DNA from: JAIQFR01 sp041494445
GTDB lineage: Bacteria; Acidobacteriota; Polarisedimenticolia; Polarisedimenticolales; JAIQFR01
Assembly: GCA_041494445.1 (NCBI GenBank)
Contig: JBGQAU010000003.1
Span: 29,776-93,775, forward strand
Reading direction: 5' to 3'
DNA: 64,000 nucleotides
The notes under the pieces were generated by a model. The model was not told the origin of the DNA and did not search any database. It saw only the letters and a program-made list of their open reading frames with translations. The first letter of the stretch is position 1; the number at the start of each line of letters is the position of its first letter. This document shows, piece after piece, positions 44,843-53,879 of this stretch. The position numbers and the translations under genes were made by a program.

Positions 44843-45469
44843 CTAGGAAAAGTGCTTGAGAAGAAGGTTCTCCACGAACCCAAGAATACTCGCGACGGAC
44901 TCGCGTTCCACCTTGCCCCAGTCTGCGTGAAGGGCATCGTTACGGAATTGCAGGTAGGCCTGCGCGATCCCGAACTGCGCATCTTGGAGAACGCCACAGC
45001 TCTTGAGTTCCCCGAGCACGTCGGCCAGCTTTGGACGACCAGTGACCCCGGCCAGCTCGGCCCCCATCCGCCGGATGGTGTCTTCGTAAACGGCCGCAGC
45101 GAGCACTGCGGCGACGTTCTTCGCCTGTTCCGTGCCCTCCGCCAGTTGGAGTCTGGCGAGCTCGACGAAATCGGAAATGACCGCCCCGGTCAGGCGCGCT
45201 CTGAGGCTACCCACGAGTCCCGCCTCGAGATCGCCTTGGAGGTTCCTGAGCGCGCCCTTCGCTGCTTCCCCGATCGAACCAGGCGGGTATCCGGCCGATC
45301 GGCGCTTAGCAACGTCCACCAGCTCTTTCACTTGGAGGCTGTCGGGTCCGTACACCGCGCCGAGGAGCGACAGCGCGCCTTGCACGACTTGATAGGCCGC
45401 TTCATCGCTCGAGTACTCGCTAATGGACAGCACCTCCGCGAGGCGACGTCGAATCGGACCCTCGTCCAC
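44843..45469 (-). CDS. HEPN-like protein of unknown family
   Basis: A 208-residue mostly helical protein. The start is GTG 45469 with AGAGGAGAACCGCC upstream; a longer reading would overlap the preceding gene. Near the C-terminus it contains RNDALH (Arg176, His181), fitting the RX4-6H motif of HEPN ribonucleases, followed by the expected last helix (ESVASILGFVENLLLKHF). The rest is Ala/Leu-rich helix. HEPN nucleases are common defence effectors. It is 29 bases after the nuclease-like gene and 153 before the TIR gene. Catalysis is inferred from one motif. Confidence 0.6.
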   Translation of the reverse strand: MDEGPIRRRLAEVLSISEYSSDEAAYQVVQGALSLLGAVYGPDSLQVKELVDVAKRRSAGYPPGSIGEAAKGALRNLQGDLEAGLVGSLRARLTGAVISDFVELARLQLAEGTEQAKNVAAVLAAAVYEDTIRRMGAELAGVTGRPKLADVLGELKSCGVLQDAQFGIAQAYLQFRNDALHADWGKVERESVASILGFVENLLLKHFS

Positions 45470-45498
45470 GGCGGTTCTCCTCTTGCTAGCCCGCGGCG

Positions 45499-46509
45499 CT
45501 AATCGAGTTTCTCGAAGCTCGGACGTGGGGCGATTACCACGGTGTCCTTCTCGACCATGCGGAGCCACGGCGGCGCGTCTACAGAAAGCAGCCGATGCTT
45601 GGAGGTGATGAGGTTCTGTTGTGCCGCCTCGTTAAGGGCGTCGACGACGTCGACTACCTTCGCGGTTGCGTATTTTTCAAGTTGCTCTTGGAGGCGCTGT
45701 GCCTTCGCGCTCGGCTTTGCGTAATAAGGGGGGGGCTCGTGCTTTCCCAAGGTGCAGATGGCACGGCCAACCGAGTTGTACCCGTCGTTAAAGAGGCCCA
45801 TGAATCCGTCGGGGTCCGGGAGGGCAACCACCCACAGATTTTCGACCCGATGTACGCCGCGCTGAAGGTCCTTGGCCTCCGGGACGATCCCGATTCTGAG
45901 ACCTCTGCCCGCTTCGAGCTGCCGGTGGTTCGACTTGACGGTCGCTGCGAAATACCGAACGCGCTCCTGGTTAGAGAGAAAGAGATCGCTCTTCCAAACG
46001 CCCTTGATGCGATCCGCAAGCACCCTCTCCGCCGGCTTTCCTCTCGCTGCGACCGCGACCCATGTTCCGAAAGCATACGGATGGCCGCGGCCGTCGGGCA
46101 GAAGCACAGCCTCTTCCCCGGCGTTCTCGATCACCGCGTCGAGAAAGCCAAGATACCTGGCTCGTTCGTGTCCAAACAGAAGAGACGTGGGAGGGCTGTC
46201 TTCGAGATAACGTGAAGCCTTCCTGAGGACTTCGGATATCGGCCCCGTGACCAGAGGCTCGCCACCCAAGACAGCCTCATGAACTGCCCACTCGAACCCG
46301 TCCCCACGCAGGCCCTTGTCTCGGCCTATGCGCGCGACCTTCGAGAGTTGGCGCAGTGTAACGAGGTCCCTCTCGACGTTGAGATCGCCGAGATCCTCAG
46401 AACTGAGTTGGTCCAGCATGGCTCGCAGGACTGACCGCGCTACCGCGTAAAGTCCTCGACCGTACTCGTCGACCGGTGCCACTTGCTGAAGGAACGTGAC
46501 ATTCGCCAT
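45499..46509 (-). CDS. Unrecognised protein with possible PD-(D/E)XK nuclease core
   Basis: A 336-residue protein in the defence-like block. I do not recognise its family. A possible PD-(D/E)XK core is seen at about 75-205: an early Glu in GDGFEWAVHEAV, then the Asp in WKSDLFLSN and Lys in RYFAATVKSNHR (D-x(n)-TxK, with Thr in place of the usual Glu). The last ~90 residues look like a helical domain plus winged helix (VDVVDALNEAAQQNLITSKH). ATG 46509 follows GAGGGTAGC. It lies between the SieB gene and the HEPN-like gene. Confidence 0.6.
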   Translation of the reverse strand: MANVTFLQQVAPVDEYGRGLYAVARSVLRAMLDQLSSEDLGDLNVERDLVTLRQLSKVARIGRDKGLRGDGFEWAVHEAVLGGEPLVTGPISEVLRKASRYLEDSPPTSLLFGHERARYLGFLDAVIENAGEEAVLLPDGRGHPYAFGTWVAVAARGKPAERVLADRIKGVWKSDLFLSNQERVRYFAATVKSNHRQLEAGRGLRIGIVPEAKDLQRGVHRVENLWVVALPDPDGFMGLFNDGYNSVGRAICTLGKHEPPPYYAKPSAKAQRLQEQLEKYATAKVVDVVDALNEAAQQNLITSKHRLLSVDAPPWLRMVEKDTVVIAPRPSFEKLD

Positions 46510-46632
46510 GCTACCCTCGCCGTGTCGTGCTGCGGATCAACGCTCGCCGCCATCCGCATCGAGCGCGCAACGATCACACCGCACTATCAAGCCCGCGCGC
46601 GGGGCGCGCCCGCTGTCGGGTGCGCGCCGTGG

Positions 46633-47154
46633 TCAGCGGACACGACCTGAGCTGCCAGCATCGCCAAGTACCGTGGGATGCTCCTTGAGATACCGCCATG
46701 CCCACGGCTGAATGTTGTAGGCGAAGCCCTTAAAGACGTCCCCAACACTGGCTGCGCGCGTGATGATGGTCTCGGCGGCGAGGCCCTGAATCACGCCGTC
46801 TTCAAGCTGAAAGTACTGCGTGCGGGTGTTCTCCAGCACGTAGCCTTCCAGCACCTCCTTCTCTTCCGGCGTCAACTCGTGGAGTCGACGCTGCCATCGT
46901 CTGAGAGTTCGACGCTGTTGGATTCGTTTCTTGGCGAACTCGAACACGCCGGCCCCTGCGCGCGCCAGAAGGAGGGCAACGCAAACGAGGAACACAAAGC
47001 CAACCCACATGCGATACCCGGCCACAAACCCCGTGACGCCGAGGATTTCGAGAACCCGCGCTGGGGCGAAGATCAGCACGCCGGCGGCAATAGCGATCGC
47101 CAAGAGGTGGACGGAGGAGATCTTCAACCATTCCGGGATGTTCGGTAGGTTCAT
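46633..47154 (-). CDS. Superinfection exclusion B (SieB) family protein
   Basis: A 173-residue inner-membrane protein with two transmembrane helices (about 15-35 and 48-66), a basic stretch, and the family's conserved cytoplasmic part: LTPEEKEVLEGYVLENTRTQ, VIQGLAAETIITRAAS, GDVFKGFAYNIQPWAW. SieB proteins were described in phages P22 and lambda, where they abort growth of other phages; chromosomal homologues are common in accessory regions. It occupies the second position of this minus-strand defence-like block. Confidence 0.85.
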   Translation of the reverse strand: MNLPNIPEWLKISSVHLLAIAIAAGVLIFAPARVLEILGVTGFVAGYRMWVGFVFLVCVALLLARAGAGVFEFAKKRIQQRRTLRRWQRRLHELTPEEKEVLEGYVLENTRTQYFQLEDGVIQGLAAETIITRAASVGDVFKGFAYNIQPWAWRYLKEHPTVLGDAGSSGRVR

Positions 47155-47277
47155 GGCTCGGCTCGGGAGGCTCTTCTCTTGTCCTGCTAACGCGGGTCGA
47201 AAGGTGCGGGACGCGTTGGGGTGCGGCGCGCAGAGGTGTGAGCCGTGACAACGCGGACCGACAGTGTGACGGCCATG

Positions 47278-48129
47278 TTACGCGGAGAACCCATCAACCT
47301 TCACCCTTAGCGACGCGTAGGGGCCCGCGACGTAGGGCGGGAGACTTCCGCCGTACAGTGGGGCCAGCGCGTGGTACAGATTCTCGAACGCGCGAAACTC
47401 CTCAACGCGAAAGGTCTCAGGTCGCTCCTTTAGAGTCCACTCTAAGTTGTAGAACACCTCCCCGAGGCGTTGGAGGAGATTGCTCCGAAACACCTTGACG
47501 GACCCCGGACCGGCCATTATCCGAAGGCGCCCAGTGCCATCGACGTCATAGATGTGCTCGTCTCTGATCCTTGTAGCGATGTTCGCCAAGGTCCGCTTAC
47601 AGAGCGCCAGCAGTGTTTCGACATGCGCGTCCAGGGCAGACCGATCGTCGGTCGCCCTGATGGTCGTGACTGAAGGACAGAAGAGCCGGAACGAATTCGG
47701 CGCCACCACCTCGCAGTAAGCGTCGGGATCGAATTGGGATGGCTCGCACGGGTCCAGCCGCAACCGCTCTGGCTTGCCATGTTCCGACAAGAGAAGGGGG
47801 AGCATTCCAGCAGAGTAGACGGTCATTTCGGCAGGTGACTGACTCACGACGCCGATGAAGAAAGGAAGCTCGAGACCGTAGAGGTAGTCGACCTTGTTGT
47901 CGACCCCGAATGGGTCAGCGGTGCTCTTGATCTGGATCGCGAACGTGCTACGCGGGACGAGAGCCTGCCGGCCGGACTCGTCGGCGAGTTGGAACATCGT
48001 GCAGAAGAAATCCGATCCAAGGTCTTCTGCAATCGACGCCGGGTGGGCGATGAAGCTGAAGCGGGAGAGCAGGAACGCGGCAAGCCGTTCATTCTCCCAA
48101 CCCTTCCGAGGTTGTAGAAGGTGGCCCAC
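47278..48129 (-). CDS. DUF4365-like PD-(D/E)XK nuclease-type protein
   Basis: A 283-residue protein. The N-terminal ~90 residues fit DUF4365/restriction-type nuclease cores: Glu in KGWENERLAAFLLSRF, Asp in IAEDLGSDFFCTMF, then FAIQIKST (QxK). A long unrecognised C-terminal part follows. Start is GTG 48129 with GGAGGATAGAG upstream. It is the first gene of the block running toward the TIR gene. The predicted role is DNA cleavage or damage sensing in a defence module; substrate unknown. Confidence 0.65.
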   Translation of the reverse strand: MGHLLQPRKGWENERLAAFLLSRFSFIAHPASIAEDLGSDFFCTMFQLADESGRQALVPRSTFAIQIKSTADPFGVDNKVDYLYGLELPFFIGVVSQSPAEMTVYSAGMLPLLLSEHGKPERLRLDPCEPSQFDPDAYCEVVAPNSFRLFCPSVTTIRATDDRSALDAHVETLLALCKRTLANIATRIRDEHIYDVDGTGRLRIMAGPGSVKVFRSNLLQRLGEVFYNLEWTLKERPETFRVEEFRAFENLYHALAPLYGGSLPPYVAGPYASLRVKVDGFSA

Positions 48130-48610
48130 GAGGAACTCTATCCTCCGTCTTTCCCGCCTACTGACTCGGCGTCATGCCGCAGAGGATACCGGAAACACGC
48201 AGAGAACGACAAGGGAGAGGCTGGTCTCGCGGCCCCGTCTCCCGGCGAGCGTTTCAGATTGTTCGGGTCGTACCCGACCGCCGGCGGTTTCTCTCGCGGA
48301 GCAGCTCCTGCCAGACGGCGCTCTCGCCGATCCGCTCGTACTCCGACAACCGGACGGTTCCCGGGGCCTCTCCCGGAGTCCGTTCGACGTGATGTTGAGC
48401 GCACCCACGCCGGGGATCGTCGCGACGAGTTGGTAAGAGTCCTTACGGCGCCAGAATTCCGTCCCTCCCGAGAACTCCCCGGGCTCCGGAAGCGGCCTGT
48501 CGGGGGCCCCCCCATGGGACCGAAAGCGTCCCGGACGGCAGTTTCCGAAATCGGGCGCAAGTCGTACAGCGGGAAGTATGGGCCGGAGCCCTCGCGCTTC
48601 CTCAGCCCGT
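48130..48610. other. Gap upstream of the defence-like operon
   Basis: About 480 bases without a convincing gene. Reading frames on both strands are Arg/Ser/Pro-rich and lack ribosome sites. The promoter of the defence-like operon should be here, but no good -35/-10 pair was found. Repeat copy E begins at the right end. Confidence 0.4.
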
Positions 48611-48730
48611 CCCGGGCACCGGGAGGAGAATGAGATTGGGCGGTGGTTTCGGCGCTGGGCGGCAGGGTGACATCAGGGCCCCTTCTCGGACGTGGCCCTC
48701 GGATCCGCAGCTTGTGCCTCCTATCCGCCG
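48611..48730 (+). repeat. Dispersed repeat, copy E
   Basis: Full-length copy, CCCGGGCACCGGG to CTCCTATCCGCCG, nearly identical to copy D and in direct orientation. Copies D and E exactly bracket the DUF5131 remnant and the five-gene defence-like block. Confidence 0.88.
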
Positions 48731-48783
48731 CGGTCCGCTGGCCAAGCCGCTGGCCCCTTCGCTCTGCACTTCCCTCCGGCTCC

Positions 48784-49590
48784 CTACAACAGCCGCTCGC
48801 TCCGTGCCCAGGAATCGAAGCCGTCGGCGAGCTGCTCGAACGAATCGATGGCGTAGAGCAGCGGCTGCAGGTGCCACACGTCGTAGTCCTGCTCCACGAT
48901 CTCGCCGGGGTCGAACGGGCGCACCTCGACGGCGTCGGTCAGGCTGTGCCGGGCCTCGGCGAACGACGAGAGGATGCCGTTGCCGTAGATCCTCATCCCC
49001 TGCCCCGTCCGGATCAACCCGAACTCCACGGTGAACCAGTAGAAGCGCTCGAGGCGCCGCCGGCTCTTCCCCTCCGCCTTGAGCGCGACCTGTCCGATCC
49101 GCTGGTAGAAGTCGGCGAAAGCCGGCAGCGTGATCATCGGCGTGTGCCCGAACAGGTCGTGGAACATGTCCGGCGCCGGCGTGTAGTCCAGCTCGCCGCG
49201 CGGCCTGATGTAGTCCGTCGAGGGAAAGACGCGGCGCGCCAGGAACGCGAAGAAGTCCTTCTCGTGGAGCAGGCCGGGGATCCGCGCGATCTGCCAGCCG
49301 GTGGTCCGCTCGAGAACTCGGCCGGCGTCCTTCAGCGCGGGGATCCGGTCCGCGGGGAACTTCATCATCCGGAGTCCCTCGAAGTACTCCTCGCACGCAC
49401 GCCCCGGGAGCAGGTCGCTCTGCCTCCGGTAGAGGATCCGCCAGGTCTCCTGGTCCTCCTCGGGATAGTCCGGGTACGGGATCGCGTCCGCCTCCGGCAC
49501 CGGCCCGTCGAGGGAGATCGGCACGATCCGCGGGTCCTTGCCGGTCTCGGCGGCCTTCTCGTACGCGGAGAGATCGTCGTTCGTGTTCAT
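48784..49590 (-). CDS. phhA: Phenylalanine 4-monooxygenase
   Basis: A 268-residue monomeric-type aromatic amino acid hydroxylase that turns phenylalanine into tyrosine with tetrahydropterin, O2 and Fe(II). The iron ligands are seen in APDMFHDLFGHTP (two His) and FTVEFGLIRTG (Glu). The length is that of the catalytic-domain-only bacterial enzymes. It is the last gene of the hppD-hmgA-orf-fahA-aacS-phhA operon, 13 bases after aacS, and feeds tyrosine into it. Confidence 0.95.
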   Translation of the reverse strand: MNTNDDLSAYEKAAETGKDPRIVPISLDGPVPEADAIPYPDYPEEDQETWRILYRRQSDLLPGRACEEYFEGLRMMKFPADRIPALKDAGRVLERTTGWQIARIPGLLHEKDFFAFLARRVFPSTDYIRPRGELDYTPAPDMFHDLFGHTPMITLPAFADFYQRIGQVALKAEGKSRRRLERFYWFTVEFGLIRTGQGMRIYGNGILSSFAEARHSLTDAVEVRPFDPGEIVEQDYDVWHLQPLLYAIDSFEQLADGFDSWARSERLL

Positions 49591-49603
49591 CGCGCCTCCT
49601 CCC

Positions 49604-51553
49604 CTACTCTTTCAGCTCCGGCAGATCCGTGAAAAACCCCAGAGACTCCGGGTTCGCCAGCGCATCGGCGTTCGCCACCGGCCGGCCGTGGATCACGTCG
49701 CGCACCGCCAGCTCCACGAGCTTACCCGACAGCGTCCGTGGGAGCGCGGGCGCCTTCACGATCTTCGCGGGAACGTGGCGCGGCGTCTCCTCCGCACGGA
49801 TCGCCGCGCGGATCCGCTCCCGGAGCGCCTCGTCGAGCGCGACACCGTCGCGCAGGCGCACGAACAACACGATCCGCACGTCTCCGTTCCAGTCCTGTCC
49901 CACCGCGAGGCTCTCGAGAACCTCGGGGAGCTTCTCGACCACCCGGTAGATCTCCGCGGTGCCGATCCTGACGCCACCTGGGTTCAGGACCGCGTCGCTC
50001 CGTCCGTGGATCACCGCCCCGCCCTCAGGTGTCAGCTCCATCCAGTCGCCGTGGCACCAGACGCCGGGGAACCGCTCGAAGTACGCCGCGCGGTAGCGTG
50101 ACCCCTCCGGGTCGTTCCAGAACGCCGTGGGCATGGACGGGAACGGCGCCGAGCAGACCAGCTCCCCTCTCCGCCCGACCACCGCCCTCCCCCGCTCGTC
50201 GAACACCTCGACCTTCATGCCGAGGCCGATGGACTGGATCTCCCCGCGGACCACCGGGAGCACCGGGCTCCCCAGCACGAAGCAGGAGACGATGTCGGTG
50301 CCGCCCGAGATGGACGACAGCCTCACGTCCTGCTTGACGTCGCGGTACACCCAGTCGAACGACTCGGGGGCCAGCGGCGACCCGGTGGAGAGGATCGAGC
50401 GGAGCGGTCCGAGGTCGTGGGTCGAGGTAGGCACGAGCCCCGCCTTCGCCGCCGCGGACAGGTAGGTCGCGCTGGTGCCGAAATGGTGGACGCGCTCCTC
50501 GGCGACGTAGTCCAGGAGCGCGGTCGCGGGCGCCAGCGGCGCGCCGTCGTAGAGCATGAGGGTCGCTCCCGACGCCAGCGCGCTGACGAGCCAGTTCCAC
50601 ATCATCCACCCGCAGGTGGTGAAGTACAGCACGCGCTCGCCGTCCCGAAAGTCGCAGTGGAGCTGGTGCTCCTTGAGGTGCTGGAGCAGCGTGCCGCCCG
50701 CCGAATGGACCATGCACTTCGGGAGCCCCGTGGTCCCCGAGGAATACATGATGAACAGCGGGTGGTCGAACGGGAGCGGCTCGAAGTCCGCCGGCCCCGC
50801 GGCCTTTTCCCCGGTGAACTCATCGAAGAGCATCGCTCCCCGCGCTCCGGAAAGATCCGGCGCGTCGGAAACGTACGGCACCACCACGGTCCTCAGGACG
50901 GACGGGAGCCGGTCGAGAACGCCGCGGACCCGCGCGAGGGAGTCGTGCCGCTTCCCGCCGTAGACGTACCCGTCGGCGGTGAACAGGACCTTCGGCTCGA
51001 TCTGGCCGAACCTGTCCAGGACACCGCCGATGCCGAAGTCCGGCGAGCACGAGGACCAGACCGCGCCGACGCTCGCGGCGGCGAGCATCGCCGCCACCGC
51101 CTCCGGCAGGTTCGGGAGGAACCCCGCGACCCGGTCCCCGGGGCCGACTCCCTCGGCTCGAAGCGCACGGGAGAGACGTGCCACGAGGCCGCGAAGCTCC
51201 GCGTGGGACAGCCGGCGGCGGGCGCCCCCTTCCCCGCGAAACACGATCGCGTCCCGACCGTCGCTCCGCCGGAGCAGGTTCTCCGCGAAGTTGAAGCGCG
51301 AGCCGACGAACCACCGCGCGCCGGGCATGAGGTCCCCGCGCACGAGGACCTCGTCCCACGGCCGCGCCGCGCGAATGCCGCAGAAACGCCAGACCGACTC
51401 CCAGAAGCGCGCCGGCTGCTCCACCGACCAGCGCCGGAGCGCGGGCCAGTCTGCGAGGTCGAGACCGTACCGCTCGTTCACCTCGCGGCGGAAGGCGGTC
51501 ACGCGGGCCCGCTCGACGTCGGCCGCGGCGGGTCGCCAGAGAACCTCTCGCAT
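49604..51553 (-). CDS. aacS: Acetoacetyl-CoA synthetase
   Basis: About 649 residues of the ANL adenylate-forming superfamily. It has the P-loop-like YSSGTTGLPKCMVHS, the CGWMMWNWLVS segment typical of acetoacetyl-CoA synthetases, an A5-like SISGGTDIV motif, HGDWMELTPEGG and LPRTLSGKLVELAV with the catalytic Lys. It activates the acetoacetate released by fumarylacetoacetase. I prefer ATG 51553; a GTG at 51571 is in frame. Operon position between fahA and phhA supports the substrate. Confidence 0.9.
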   Translation of the reverse strand: MREVLWRPAAADVERARVTAFRREVNERYGLDLADWPALRRWSVEQPARFWESVWRFCGIRAARPWDEVLVRGDLMPGARWFVGSRFNFAENLLRRSDGRDAIVFRGEGGARRRLSHAELRGLVARLSRALRAEGVGPGDRVAGFLPNLPEAVAAMLAAASVGAVWSSCSPDFGIGGVLDRFGQIEPKVLFTADGYVYGGKRHDSLARVRGVLDRLPSVLRTVVVPYVSDAPDLSGARGAMLFDEFTGEKAAGPADFEPLPFDHPLFIMYSSGTTGLPKCMVHSAGGTLLQHLKEHQLHCDFRDGERVLYFTTCGWMMWNWLVSALASGATLMLYDGAPLAPATALLDYVAEERVHHFGTSATYLSAAAKAGLVPTSTHDLGPLRSILSTGSPLAPESFDWVYRDVKQDVRLSSISGGTDIVSCFVLGSPVLPVVRGEIQSIGLGMKVEVFDERGRAVVGRRGELVCSAPFPSMPTAFWNDPEGSRYRAAYFERFPGVWCHGDWMELTPEGGAVIHGRSDAVLNPGGVRIGTAEIYRVVEKLPEVLESLAVGQDWNGDVRIVLFVRLRDGVALDEALRERIRAAIRAEETPRHVPAKIVKAPALPRTLSGKLVELAVRDVIHGRPVANADALANPESLGFFTDLPELKE

Positions 51554-51581
51554 CCCGCCGACCCCGCTCACGCGAGCGATC

Positions 51582-52865
51582 TCAATCGAGCGCCGGGAGC
51601 ACCGTTCCCCGGCACTCCCCGAAGCCGATCCGGTAGCCGTTCCCCTCGCACCATCCGGAGATCTCCACCGTGTCGCCGTCCTCGAGGAAGGTCCGCGTCC
51701 CGCCGCCCGGCAGCGAGAGCGGCCTCGTCCCGCGCCACGCCAGCTCCAGGAGACTCCCCCGGCTCCCCTCGTCGGGCCCGCTGATCGTCCCCGAGGCCAT
51801 CAGGTCCCCGGCCCGGACGTTGCAGCCGGTGATCGTGTGGTGCGCGAGCTGCTGGGCGATGCTCCAGTAGAGGTACCTGGAGTTGCTCTTGGAGATCGCG
51901 ACCGGAGCGTCCATCTCCCGCGACTTGAGGCGCACCTCGAGGCGGACGTCGTGAGCGCCGTCTCCCGCCTCGCGGAGGTACGGCAGCGGCTCCGGGTCCT
52001 GCGGCGGCCCCGCACAGCGGAACGGCTCCAGGGCATCGAGCGTCACGACCCACGGCGAGATTGTCGTCGCGAAGTTCTTGGAAGTGAACGGGCCGAGCGG
52101 CTGGTACTCCCATCTCTGGACGTCGCGGGCGGACCAGTCGTTCACCAGGACCAGACCGAACACGTGGTCGCGCGCCTCGGCGACCGGGATCGGCCGGCCC
52201 AGCTCGTTCCCCGGGCCGATCAGGAACCCCATCTCCAGCTCGAAGTCGAGCTGTCGGGTCGGAACGAGCAACGGCGCTTCCGCGTCGTCCGGCTTGATCT
52301 GCCCCCGCGGCCGCCTGACCGGCGTCCCGCTGGGGACGACGGAGCTGGCGCGACCGTGGTATGCGACGGGGAGGTGCACCCAGTTCGGCATCAGGGCGTT
52401 GTCCTTCCCCCGGAACATGATCCCGACGTTGGTGGCGTGCTCCTTCGACGAATAGAAGTCGGTGTAATCGCCGATCCGCGCGGGGAGGAGCGCCTCGACG
52501 TCCGCCGCCTTGCGGAGCAGCCGCTCGCGGAACGACCCGTCGCTCGCGGACCGAGGCTCGCCGGCGCGCAGCAGGCGCGAGAGCGTCTCCCGCGCCTCCC
52601 GCCATGCGGGGCGGCCGAGTGCCAAGAACGCGTTGAGATCCGGAGCGGCGAACGTCCCCCGCGGCAGGCGCGCGCACCCTTCGAATCCGCCCGTCTCCTC
52701 CAAGGCGCGAAGGTCGAGAACGAGATCGCCGATCCGCACGCCGGGGCGGGCGGGCCCGCCTTCCCGCGGCCGGAAGACGCCGTAAGGCAGGTTCTGGATC
52801 GGGAAGTGGGACCCGGGGGAGACGTCGACGAACGACTTCAACCCGGGATCGTTGGTGGGATCCAT
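51582..52865 (-). CDS. fahA: Fumarylacetoacetase
   Basis: A 427-residue enzyme splitting fumarylacetoacetate into fumarate and acetoacetate, the last step of tyrosine breakdown. Visible family features are IGDYTDFYSSKEHATNVGIM (catalytic region), LPVAYHGRASSVVPSG, QLDFELEMGFLIGPGNELG, VNDWSARDVQRWEY and SKNFATTISPWVV (metal and substrate-binding segments). ATG 52865 starts the recognisable protein (MDPTNDPGLKSFV). Confidence 0.95.
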   Translation of the reverse strand: MDPTNDPGLKSFVDVSPGSHFPIQNLPYGVFRPREGGPARPGVRIGDLVLDLRALEETGGFEGCARLPRGTFAAPDLNAFLALGRPAWREARETLSRLLRAGEPRSASDGSFRERLLRKAADVEALLPARIGDYTDFYSSKEHATNVGIMFRGKDNALMPNWVHLPVAYHGRASSVVPSGTPVRRPRGQIKPDDAEAPLLVPTRQLDFELEMGFLIGPGNELGRPIPVAEARDHVFGLVLVNDWSARDVQRWEYQPLGPFTSKNFATTISPWVVTLDALEPFRCAGPPQDPEPLPYLREAGDGAHDVRLEVRLKSREMDAPVAISKSNSRYLYWSIAQQLAHHTITGCNVRAGDLMASGTISGPDEGSRGSLLELAWRGTRPLSLPGGGTRTFLEDGDTVEISGWCEGNGYRIGFGECRGTVLPALD

Positions 52866-52896
52866 GGCGCCCTTTCCGTGGTGTCGCGGCCCGCGT

Positions 52897-53877
52897 TCAG
52901 CCCAGGAGGCCCAGGTCGCGGAGCCCCTGCCGAGGCTCGTCGAAGGAGCAGCTTCCGAAGCCGGTGGCGAGGAGCGCGCGCGCCCGCTCCACCTCGGCGG
53001 TCGAGGCGTTTTTTCCACGCCACGCGAACGCGTCGTCCTCGAAGAGGAAGCTCGATGGGTCTTCCTCCAGGACGCACGCCTCGATGGCCTCCCCCGGGAG
53101 CCGGCGCGCGGCCGCGAGAACCGCGGCGGCGAACACGTTGAGGAACCCGTGGCGGTCCGCCGCGCCGCCGCGACCCCGGCGTCGCAGCGGCTGGTGGAGG
53201 CCCGCGGTGCACTTCAAGGGCACGCCGCGGTCGCGACACTCTTCGATGACGCGCGCGACGCGCGCAGCGGACGGAACGTCCGACGGCTCTGCACCGCCGC
53301 ACCGGAGCTTGAATCCCGGCTGCGGCGACGGCACCGTCTCCCCGGCGTCCCTCAGCCCCACCGCGGCGTCGCGGTCGGCCTCGCGCCAGCGGACGGCGGC
53401 CGCGACCTCGAAGAACGCGGAGATCCCCGCGAGGTCCGAGCCCGCGAGGACCGTCCGGAAATCGTCCACGTAGTCTCGCGTTCGCTCGGCGTCCGCGGCG
53501 TCCAGGGTCTCCCGAGGGAGCCGCGTCTCGATCGCCCCCACGGCCCCGAGTCCGGGGTGCCGCTCCAGGAGATCGCGGATCGCCGCCGCCTCGACGCGGA
53601 TCCGGTCGAGGGCCTCCCGCTCGGTCGCGCCGCCTCCCGCGAGCACCGCGAGGCGGAACGGCCCGCCGGCCCCGGGCGCCGGGAAGCGCTCGAGAAGATC
53701 CCCGAGCCGTCCGGCCTCAACCACGAAACGCCCGAGCATGAACCCCTCCGGCTCGGCGAGGTGCCGGACGTACTCGTCGACCGCCGCGCCGAGATCGAGG
53801 CGCGCCGGCGGGAACATGCCCGCGTAATCGATCATCCCGCCGAAGAAGGCCCGAAGCGCCGCGCCCGCGGCCGTCAT
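52897..53877 (-). CDS. Unknown protein encoded within the tyrosine catabolism operon
   Basis: A 326-residue protein, not recognised. ATG 53877 lies directly after the hmgA stop, so it is translationally linked. The first part is ALRAFFGGMIDYAGMFPPAR; later segments (AIETRLPRETL, ISAFFEVAAAVRW, FKLRCGG, GVPLKCTAGLHQPLR, GFLNVFAAAVLAAARRL) look like the strand-helix alternation of a TIM barrel with conserved His/Cys/Lys. No membrane helix or signal peptide. It lies between homogentisate dioxygenase and fumarylacetoacetase, where a maleylacetoacetate isomerase gene might be expected, but it has no GST-fold features. Confidence 0.75.
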   Translation of the reverse strand: MTAAGAALRAFFGGMIDYAGMFPPARLDLGAAVDEYVRHLAEPEGFMLGRFVVEAGRLGDLLERFPAPGAGGPFRLAVLAGGGATEREALDRIRVEAAAIRDLLERHPGLGAVGAIETRLPRETLDAADAERTRDYVDDFRTVLAGSDLAGISAFFEVAAAVRWREADRDAAVGLRDAGETVPSPQPGFKLRCGGAEPSDVPSAARVARVIEECRDRGVPLKCTAGLHQPLRRRGRGGAADRHGFLNVFAAAVLAAARRLPGEAIEACVLEEDPSSFLFEDDAFAWRGKNASTAEVERARALLATGFGSCSFDEPRQGLRDLGLLG

Positions 53878-53879
53878 GG

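Noticed and set aside
43796..48129. Calling the block a Thoeris system because of the TIR gene
   Set aside because: No ThsA-like SIR2/Macro/SLOG protein is present.
48130..48610. Possible IS110-type fragment (a PGVGALNIT-like stretch near 48.4 kb)
   Set aside because: Only a few residues match and the frame is otherwise random; not supportable.
48611..48730. Reading repeat copies as short protein genes (plus-strand MRLGGGFGAGRQGD...)
   Set aside because: The frame runs into unrelated sequence at each copy, so shared 'protein' is just the repeat; no ribosome site conservation independent of the repeat.
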